A program made the position numbers and the translations under genes. Positions 1 through 4,460 of a stretch of DNA of 5,566 nt are shown in pieces (position 1 is the first letter of the stretch; the number at the start of each line of letters is the position of its first letter). Below the pieces are notes generated by a model. The model did no database searches. It saw nothing but the letters and a program-made list of their open reading frames with translations, and was not told where the DNA came from. The stretch spans positions 1 through 5,566 of the forward strand of contig JAFDFT010000184.1 in the NCBI GenBank assembly GCA_019309685.1, in the 5' to 3' direction. The DNA is from Deltaproteobacteria bacterium (GTDB lineage Bacteria > Desulfobacterota > Desulfobacteria > Desulfobacterales > JAABPS01).

Positions 1-259
1 TTGGGTGAAAAGGAGTTCCAGCTTGGGGGTCACGTGCCAAATGAAGCCGAAGGCCGTAATCTGGTTAAGTGTACCAGTAGATTTTCTTTCCTCCCTTGTC
101 ATACCCCGATCCACCGAACAAATCGGAGGACAAGCTCATCCGGTGTATCCAGATACCAAAGTATCACATAAGGCCTTCCATTGCGGGTTGTCTTTCTCTA
201 TGAGGTTGATTTTCCTCTTGCTTGCTAAGAGTAAACTAAAAAAATTTTCATACTCCTGG

Positions 260-282
260 ATCGCCCGGTCAAGCCGGGTGAT
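260..282. repeat. Short palindromic (REP-like) repeat
   Basis: CCCGG at 264-268 and CCGGG at 274-278 form a perfect stem around the loop TCAAG. The stem extends outward through one G-T wobble and three further pairs (ATC/GAT) to about 9 bp. The core CCCGGCTTGACCGGG (minus strand) is of the kind found in dispersed intergenic repeats of many proteobacterial-type genomes. Only one copy is in this window, so its dispersed nature is inferred. Confidence 0.5.
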
Positions 283-367
283 GACCGCTGTGTACATTCT
301 TCTTTGTTTTGGACATAATTTTAAGATAAAAAGACGATTGCTCAGATCTCGCTACTATTTGCTGGTC

Positions 368-380
368 ACTTGTCACTATT
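368..380 (-). repeat. Copy A of 13-mer AATAGTGACAAGT
   Basis: On the minus strand this reads AATAGTGACAAGT, identical to the copy at 2756-2768 and two transitions from the copy at 3019-3031. It starts 8 nt after the glycosyltransferase stop codon, and the flanks are rich in related CTATTTGCTG and CTATTTACTG words, so the tract looks like degenerate tandem repetition of a short unit. Confidence 0.55.
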
Positions 381-388
381 TACTGTCC

Positions 389-1708
389 TTAAGCATACAG
401 CCAGGGCTCTCCCTTGAAACCGGGATTGTTGCACAACACACAGTCATTTTCATTTAATTTTTTCTCAAAAGAGTTTGATATTATGCCGTTTAAAAGACCT
501 CGTAGCACTGAATAGGAATAATGTTTTTCTGCTTTTTCATAGTTCCAGTTAACCATTTTATCCTTTCTTTCTGTGGACTCCAGCACTTCTCTTACACTTT
601 GAACTGTGTTTTTGGATAAAAACCCGTCCATCACACACAGATCGAATCCAAACGGCTCGATATCTCTTACAAATGTACTGTACCTATTAACCAGCATCGG
701 TTTTTTAAAATAAATAGCCTCCAGAAACGCGTTACCGAATCCTTCATATAAGCTTGGATAGGTGATAAAATCGGCATGTGGATACACATCCCAAAGCGTA
801 AAACCTTTTCCCTGTTTTTCACTACACGCCCAGGGGTTTGGAATATCGTTCTCTGTCAGAAAAAGTTCCACATGATGCTTCTTAGCGTATGCTTCCAGCC
901 AATTAACATATTCAAATCCTTCATCTCCAGCCTGATGGGATACAACCAGTTTATAACGCTCATCTCTTAATTCTTTCACCAGCTCTATGGCGTGCTCAAT
1001 CCCCTTTCTTTTTATGATTCGGGTGGGCTGTAGAATCATTATATCATCGGCGTTCAAACCGATTGTCTGTTTGAACGCTTTCGTTCGCTTCCCATTCACC
1101 TTTGGCGGATTTTCAAAATCCAAAACGTTAGGAATTATAACAGAAGAAATACCGGTACGAAGCGCCAATTGTTCCTGCGCATCCGAATTGATGACCACGT
1201 GTTTAATGTTTGTCAGATTCGGCGGAAAGGCCATACGCAGATAGTCACTAACAGCGTTTACGGAAAACCGCATTCTTTCCCAGTAAAAATCATGATGGTG
1301 CGCGATGGTTGGAATTCGTGTTTCCGCGATTGTCTCTGTTAAGGCCAGACCAAGCGGAATATTCATGGGAATGGTTAGAACGTTTTCGGCAATTAGCAGA
1401 TCGATGTGAAACCGATGGAGAAATTCATGGAGATTTTTCTTTAGAATAGATCTTGTATCGTGAATGGTTTTTGTTACGGACGGGCTTCGCTCCTTTTTTC
1501 CAATAACTCGCTCATTGATCCAGTCAATGGTTTCATGATGAAAATGAGCTTCGGAAACAACGAAACTTTTCTCTGAATCCCGGTCTATTTCTCCGCCAAA
1601 CCAAAAACAATCGTGTCCATATTGGCTTAATACATCCGCCCATTTGCTGGATTCAAGCGTAACACCATCGGTGCCTGCAAATCGTGTGGAAACAAATCCG
1701 ATGTTCAT
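389..1708 (-). CDS. GT4-type glycosyltransferase (GT-B fold), acceptor unknown
   Basis: This is a complete 439-residue cytoplasmic or membrane-associated retaining glycosyltransferase that would transfer a sugar from a nucleotide-sugar donor. The N-terminal acceptor domain opens with MNIGFVSTRFAGTDGVTLE (residues 1-19), the glycine-containing loop usual in this fold, and carries a distinctive HHHDFYWERMRF block (137-148). The C-terminal donor domain has QPTRIIKRKGIE (227-238), with basic R230 and K235 in the usual phosphate-contacting region, and the EX7E motif EGFGNAFLE (E322 and E330). There is no signal peptide or membrane span. The start fits because the fold begins at once, although the Shine-Dalgarno match is weak. 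After the last expected helices (about residue 410) there is a tail of some 25 residues with CVLC (423-426). It is transcribed alone from the promoter at 1808-1837. The DGVTLE and HHHDFYWER blocks recall, from memory, mannosylglucosylglycerate synthase-like GT4 enzymes, which make a compatible solute; cell-wall or polysaccharide glycosylation is equally possible. Confidence 0.9.
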   Translation of the reverse strand: MNIGFVSTRFAGTDGVTLESSKWADVLSQYGHDCFWFGGEIDRDSEKSFVVSEAHFHHETIDWINERVIGKKERSPSVTKTIHDTRSILKKNLHEFLHRFHIDLLIAENVLTIPMNIPLGLALTETIAETRIPTIAHHHDFYWERMRFSVNAVSDYLRMAFPPNLTNIKHVVINSDAQEQLALRTGISSVIIPNVLDFENPPKVNGKRTKAFKQTIGLNADDIMILQPTRIIKRKGIEHAIELVKELRDERYKLVVSHQAGDEGFEYVNWLEAYAKKHHVELFLTENDIPNPWACSEKQGKGFTLWDVYPHADFITYPSLYEGFGNAFLEAIYFKKPMLVNRYSTFVRDIEPFGFDLCVMDGFLSKNTVQSVREVLESTERKDKMVNWNYEKAEKHYSYSVLRGLLNGIISNSFEKKLNENDCVLCNNPGFKGEPWLYA

Positions 1709-1723
1709 GCCTGTGTCTATCCG

Positions 1724-1743
1724 TATTAATTCTGCAATTAATA
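1724..1743. promoter_or_regulatory. Perfect 8-bp inverted repeat in glycosyltransferase leader
   Basis: TATTAATT (1724-1731) and AATTAATA (1736-1743) are exact reverse complements around a 4-base spacer, centred about 25 nt upstream of the glycosyltransferase ATG. It lies downstream of the predicted promoter, so it would be in the transcript as a hairpin with a CTGC/GCAG loop, or act as a DNA operator. The nearby ribosome binding site is poor, so a leader structure could matter for translation. Function is inferred; the palindrome itself is seen directly. Confidence 0.5.
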
Positions 1744-1807
1744 GTGGTGTGTACTCTTACCCAGCATTAAAATCCTATTCAGCACAGCTTGGCAGCAAGA
1801 TGAAGTA

Positions 1808-1837
1808 ATTATACATATTGTACATATTGATAGTCAA
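1808..1837 (-). promoter_or_regulatory. Sigma70-type promoter for the glycosyltransferase
   Basis: On the minus strand TTGACT (1832-1837) is followed after 18 bp by a perfect TATAAT (1808-1813), which places transcription start near 1801 and gives a leader of roughly 90 nt before the ATG at 1708. The spacer and -10 box overlap a perfect tandem repeat of TACATATTG (1812-1820 and 1821-1829, plus-strand reading), which could be a regulator site. Five of six -35 bases and all six -10 bases match consensus. Confidence 0.65.
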
Positions 1838-1978
1838 GAATTATTTGACACAACATATAGTGTATTTGTTTTTAAAAAGCAAGAAATAACTCGAGGGAGA
1901 AAAGAGTACTGGGGGTTTTGATCCAATAACAATGAAAGAAGAGAGATAAAATCCTACAAACAAATATTTGAGACCTGA

Positions 1979-2128
1979 GAAAAAGCCTCATTTTTGCCAG
2001 CCCTGTTAAATTTGTATTTTTTTTAACTCGGGTTCGAGTTCAAGTCGAAGATCCCGCTATCGGGAACTCATCTTGTTCCGCCGTTGCCACGGCATCGGCG
2101 GAAAATCGGGCAAAAAGTGGGCTTTTTC
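1979..2128. repeat. Compound palindromic element with terminal inverted repeats
   Basis: The arms at 1979-1998 and 2109-2128 are reverse complements at 17 of 20 positions (GAAAAAGCC...TTTTTGCC), 110 bp apart. Each arm is also partly self-complementary, for example AAAAAG/CTTTTT at 2112-2127. Between them lie further hairpins: AACTCG/CGAGTT at 2025-2040 with loop GGTT, TCCCG/CGGGA at 2052-2065 with loop CTAT, and a long one at 2076-2103 made of TTCCGCCG/CGGCGGAA plus an inner TGCC/GGCA. The interior is more GC-rich than its surroundings. The right arm starts 10 nt past the cytochrome stop codon, so the element would be transcribed at the end of that message and may stop or protect it. It contains no ORF of note. 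A MITE-like or REP-cluster element is the alternative reading. Confidence 0.6.
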
Positions 2129-2138
2129 TTGACCTCTC

Positions 2139-2618
2139 TTATTTAGGATGGCATTTGATACAGCTCGTCGGACCGGGTACCGTTATCTCTGGTTTGGTTA
2201 AACCGGCCGAGCATTCTTTCTCTATATTTTTTATGCGTATCTGTTTATGACAATCGATACATTGTCCATGAAAAGCTTTCTTGTAGTACCTGACAGCATA
2301 ATTCCCGTCTATTTTTTCCCCGGGGGTTTGTTTCGGTGCCGCATCAAGGTCATGACACCCCGATGCTGTGCAGCCTTTAATCACGGAAGCCCCTTCCCAT
2401 TTATGATGACAGGTTTTGCAGTCATAATACACGAAATGATCCGAATGAGGAAAATCAACGGGTGATCTCTTTGCCTCAACAGATGCCGGCGGTTTCAATT
2501 CAATGGTTCCCATGGGAACGCACATCTCGCCTTCGGGATCTTCTTCGGCGATCAGCATTGAGGTCCCCAAGGCAATAAACAGCATCAAAAACAGTAAGAA
2601 TATTCCTTTTTTAGGCAT
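2139..2618 (-). CDS. Periplasmic tetrahaem cytochrome c3 (class III)
   Basis: This is a small exported multihaem cytochrome that would shuttle electrons in the periplasm, in the known family between hydrogenases or formate dehydrogenases and membrane redox complexes. Numbering from the chosen start (159 residues), a signal peptide has KK at 3-4, a hydrophobic core at about 6-23 and probable cleavage near LIA/EED. Four haem sites follow: CKTCH (67-71), CTASGCH (83-89, the CX4CH spacing typical of c3), CIDCH (120-124) and CIKCH (153-157). Candidate distal ligands are H58 and H61 in FPHSDH, H72 directly after the first site, and H117. Two extra cysteines, C33 and C136, lie outside haem motifs. 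The longest frame begins at 2624, but AAGGAGG abuts that ATG, whereas the ATG at 2616-2618 has a 6-nt spacer, so the inner start is preferred. No partner genes are adjacent, so the redox partner is unknown. Confidence 0.9.
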   Translation of the reverse strand: MPKKGIFLLFLMLFIALGTSMLIAEEDPEGEMCVPMGTIELKPPASVEAKRSPVDFPHSDHFVYYDCKTCHHKWEGASVIKGCTASGCHDLDAAPKQTPGEKIDGNYAVRYYKKAFHGQCIDCHKQIRIKNIEKECSAGLTKPEITVPGPTSCIKCHPK

Positions 2619-2624
2619 TTCCAT

Positions 2625-2631
2625 CCTCCTT
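2625..2631 (-). promoter_or_regulatory. Shine-Dalgarno site that decides the cytochrome start
   Basis: The minus strand reads AAGGAGG here. It touches the ATG at 2622-2624 with no spacer, which is too close for initiation, but is 6 nt from the in-frame ATG at 2616-2618, which is an ideal spacing. The mature protein is the same either way because both starts lie in the signal peptide. Confidence 0.75.
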
Positions 2632-2649
2632 AAACTTTAAAATCGGTAT

Positions 2650-2662
2650 GACATAATATGTC
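2650..2662. promoter_or_regulatory. 13-bp palindrome upstream of cytochrome, candidate operator
   Basis: GACATA-A-TATGTC is a perfect inverted repeat with one central base, 31 nt upstream of the preferred cytochrome start. It is embedded in very AT-rich DNA where several loose -10/-35 pairs fit, for example minus-strand TTGAAA followed by TATTAT partly inside the palindrome, so a promoter cannot be fixed. Such a placement suits a repressor or activator dimer. The regulator is not identifiable from sequence. Confidence 0.4.
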
Positions 2663-2755
2663 TTTTAAAATATTTCAATGATAATTTTACAATATAATTT
2701 TATGATCATGCTCAAAAGATTTAATGATCCATAAGGATTTCAAGGGCTGCAGATT

Positions 2756-2768
2756 AATAGTGACAAGT
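2756..2768 (+). repeat. Copy B of 13-mer AATAGTGACAAGT
   Basis: The exact 13-mer AATAGTGACAAGT is on the plus strand here, opposite in orientation to copies A and C. The following bases (AAATCG, then AGCAAGTAG) continue the degenerate AAGTA-like pattern. It lies 20 nt beyond the stop codon of the small ORF at 2789-2941. Confidence 0.5.
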
Positions 2769-2788
2769 AAATCGTTAAAAGCAAGTAG

Positions 2789-2941
2789 TTAAATCGGTTC
2801 TTTTTTGATAAAGTCTGCGAGATTATCATGATTTTCTATGATTTCTCCGCTGAAAGCTGAAATAGTATTTTTCTGTATCATCCGGAAGCCAATAAATCGA
2901 AAAATCCAGGATCCTAGGTTAGGATAAATGAAACCCGCCAT
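2789..2941 (-). pseudogene. Doubtful 50-codon ORF, possible gene remnant
   Basis: A 50-residue frame starts MAGFIYPNLGSWIFRFIGF and ends NLADFIKKEPI. Its composition is protein-like, with a hydrophobic, aromatic first half and a charged helical end that resembles the C-terminus of a larger protein. It has no recognisable Shine-Dalgarno sequence, the codon just before the ATG is a stop (TAA), and no neighbouring frame continues it upstream. It is bracketed by copies B and C of the 13-mer repeat. It could be a small gene, the leftover end of a lost gene, or chance. I do not recognise the family. Confidence 0.25.
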
Positions 2942-3018
2942 TTAAATGAAAACTATCATTGTTGGATTTCGCTGCACTCTACCCAAACTGCTACTGTGTT
3001 ACGGGCTATTTACTCGTT

Positions 3019-3031
3019 ACTTGTTACTGTT
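3019..3031 (-). repeat. Copy C of the 13-mer repeat (11/13 match)
   Basis: The minus strand reads AACAGTAACAAGT, differing from AATAGTGACAAGT by two transitions. It sits in a longer tract (about 2993-3033) of repeated GTTAC and TTACT words, 27 nt beyond the stop codon of the membrane-protein gene, in the same relative orientation as copy A after the glycosyltransferase. Confidence 0.5.
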
Positions 3032-3057
3032 AAAATTTTTAAGACTCTTTCATCCAA

Positions 3058-4158
3058 TTAATTGGGAGAAGGCCCGCCAGTCCGGTTAGCAAATATTTTT
3101 GCTAAAATATCCCCCACTACCGCACATTCCAGGCCAAACGGTAAATAACCGGCGTATCCAAGTATGGGCATTTCAAAAATCTTAAAGCGATGGACCAGCG
3201 GAACACTATATTCCCATTTCGCAAGGCTATAATAGTTCCACATCTCCCAGAATATACCGCAAATAAGAGCGGAAAACGCCGCCCCAACCACGACATTCCA
3301 GTTTCCCTCCGCAATATCGGAAAGTATATGCTTTTCTTTAAAAAGCGTCTGAAGCGAAAGAATAATTAATAATGGAGACACCCAGAGAAGGGGAAACAGA
3401 TAGTCCGGAAATATACCGACACACCCTAACCCGATTGCTGACAACAAGAGAATGGCCATCGCAACCATTCCGGGATTTTCGGGTTTTATGAAGAAAATTC
3501 CATGAAAACCTTCTTTTATCCTTTTCGTACTCATCAGCAGATCTCGAGTTCCCAGAACCGCGGGTAAAACTGTTGAAAATGAGATGGTCGCTAAGAGAAA
3601 ATATTTTACGGTTCCATAATAGACACCCACATAATACCAGTTTTGCACAAACCGATTCAAATATTCAAAAAACCACCAGAAAGCCGCACTGAATGGAAAA
3701 AGAAATAGAAAGTGAACAGGCTTGTCAAGCATCATACAGTGCCCGGTTCGTCTGTATGTAATGGCATTAACAATCAAAATATAAAATAACCACAGGGGGA
3801 TAAATGTATACTCTTGAAATGCTTTAGATATCGGCATTCGCGTCCAGGCTATCGTCCATGACACAATAAGTAATAATATGCTAAGCCACCCCCACCAAGG
3901 AAAGGGTTTGTGCGGAAGCGCCTTTTTTGCCGGTTTTTTACGAAAACCTTTTAAGATGAAAGGGGCTGCGGACAACAAGATTAGAAGCGCAATAGCAGCA
4001 AATGCTATCCAGGAAAAAGAAGCGTGAACAATAAATTGAGTTTTAGGCGGAAACTCCAGATACCTGGCTGCAGGATATCGGGCAAGTATTACACCTGTCA
4101 GAGGCAGCCCAATCAGCATTACGCCCATAATCAATAGTTTAAGAAGAAAGCTTCTCAC
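3058..4158 (-). CDS. Polytopic inner-membrane protein of unknown function
   Basis: This 366-residue, very hydrophobic and aromatic protein has about 9-10 predicted membrane spans by eye (near residues 6-26, 46-69, 88-105, 118-134, 147-165, 184-204, 230-249, 252-272, 288-304 and 335-354), with a basic loop KGFRKKPAKK at 70-79. Conserved-looking motifs are FFEYLNRFVQNWYY (163-176), FWEMWNYYSLAKWEY (303-317) and FEMPILGYAGYLPFGLE (328-344). The first two are copies of one pattern, F-[FW]-E-x2-N-x-[FY], each with an LP pair exactly 35 residues after the glutamate (L199-P200 and L339-P340), which suggests an internal duplication about 140 residues apart. The start is GTG, supported by AAGGGA about 8 nt upstream (minus strand). 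It appears to be transcribed alone and diverges from the acyl-CoA ligase. I do not recognise a named family; buried glutamates and aromatics would suit a small-molecule or lipid enzyme or a transporter, which is a guess. Confidence 0.85.
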   Translation of the reverse strand: MRSFLLKLLIMGVMLIGLPLTGVILARYPAARYLEFPPKTQFIVHASFSWIAFAAIALLILLSAAPFILKGFRKKPAKKALPHKPFPWWGWLSILLLIVSWTIAWTRMPISKAFQEYTFIPLWLFYILIVNAITYRRTGHCMMLDKPVHFLFLFPFSAAFWWFFEYLNRFVQNWYYVGVYYGTVKYFLLATISFSTVLPAVLGTRDLLMSTKRIKEGFHGIFFIKPENPGMVAMAILLLSAIGLGCVGIFPDYLFPLLWVSPLLIILSLQTLFKEKHILSDIAEGNWNVVVGAAFSALICGIFWEMWNYYSLAKWEYSVPLVHRFKIFEMPILGYAGYLPFGLECAVVGDILAKIFANRTGGPSPN

Positions 4159-4460
4159 GTATAATCTTCCCTTATTTTTTTATAAGATTAAAACACCAAG
4201 TATTTAGATTAACCTACCAATGCATAAGTTAAGATTGTCTGAAAACCACATCTTCAATCTTTTATATTCATGCAAATTTAAGGGAAACACAACCACTCAA
4301 ATTCATTCAACTTATGATAATTGATAAAATAATATGTTTTTTCGATATTCATTTTCTCGATTGACTCAGCTTATCATATTTGGTACTTAGTTTCATCCAA
4401 AACCGGCAAACACGCTTTGCTTAAACATAAACCAAAAGAATGCAAAAGGAGGTTAGAAAA
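4159..4460. promoter_or_regulatory. Divergent intergenic region with a weak ligase promoter
   Basis: This region must carry start signals for both the membrane protein (left) and the ligase (right). The best plus-strand -35 is TTGACT (4361-4366), but the hexamer 17 bp on, TACTTA (4384-4389), is a poor -10. The 8-bp inverted pair TATGATAA (4313-4320) and TTATCATA (4371-4378) straddles the candidate and could be a looped regulator site. A second inverted repeat, AAGATTG/CAATCTT (4231-4237 and 4255-4261), lies between the genes. No credible minus-strand promoter was picked out. Confidence 0.35.
4447..4452 (+). promoter_or_regulatory. Strong Shine-Dalgarno site of the acyl-CoA ligase
   Basis: AGGAGG is followed by an 8-nt spacer and the ATG at 4461. 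This fixes the ligase start, since no other in-frame initiation codon nearby has such a site. Confidence 0.85.

Larger units (their letters stand above)
1..388. other. Gene-poor stretch with decayed or repeat-derived DNA
   Basis: No convincing gene is present. On the minus strand, protein-like peptides occur in three different frames: a 53-codon ORF at 136-297 beginning MYTAVITRLDRAIQEY, an open stretch at 102-197 containing VILWYLDTPDELVLRF, and a short frame at 65-139 ending GYDKGGKKIYWYT. None has a convincing ribosome binding site, and frame changes would be needed to join them. The piece VITRLDRAIQ is what the palindromic repeat at 260-282 encodes when translated, and positions 8-38 read WHVTPKLELL, which resembles short peptides produced by dispersed intergenic repeats in related bacteria (from memory, not checked). 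The likely reading is a mixture of repeat fragments and possibly a frameshifted gene remnant. A minus-strand frame beginning MTREERKS at position 102 is still open at position 1, so a gene start reaching beyond the window cannot be excluded. Confidence 0.45.
1709..2138. other. Intergenic region between glycosyltransferase and cytochrome
   Basis: No coding frame of note was seen on either strand. The region holds the glycosyltransferase promoter and leader hairpin at its left end and the compound inverted-repeat element at its right end. The part between them, about 1840-1968, is AT-rich and purine-rich with nothing recognised. Confidence 0.7.
2632..3057. other. Intergenic region between cytochrome and membrane protein
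   Basis: The stretch is largely AT-rich. It holds the cytochrome upstream signals at its left, the 13-mer repeat copies B and C, and the doubtful 50-codon ORF between those copies. No strong intrinsic terminator for the membrane-protein gene was found: the TTAAAAATTTTAA-like palindrome just after its stop has no GC stem. Confidence 0.6.

Noticed and set aside
5..457. 150-codon plus-strand open frame with a GTG start
   Set aside because: It runs antisense into the 3' end of the glycosyltransferase, crosses the palindromic and 13-mer repeats, and its translation has no recognisable domain; the GTG has no suitably spaced ribosome binding site in view.
776..1244. Two plus-strand open frames (64 and 85 codons)
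   Set aside because: Both lie wholly antisense within the well-supported glycosyltransferase gene and have no ribosome binding site or family features.
2247..2465. 72-codon plus-strand open frame
   Set aside because: It is antisense to the cytochrome, whose haem motifs and signal peptide make the minus strand clearly the coding one.
3117..3314. 65-codon minus-strand open frame
   Set aside because: It is an out-of-frame reading of the membrane-protein gene on the same strand.
3058..4158. Possible lycopene-cyclase-like or other named membrane enzyme
   Set aside because: The buried glutamates and aromatic motifs only loosely recall such enzymes; no diagnostic motif could be matched, so no function is assigned.
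4231..4270. AAGATTG/CAATCTT inverted repeat followed by T residues, as an intrinsic terminator
   Set aside because: The stem is AT-rich with a 17-nt loop, and no plus-strand gene ends upstream, so it has nothing to terminate; it is kept only as part of the divergent region.
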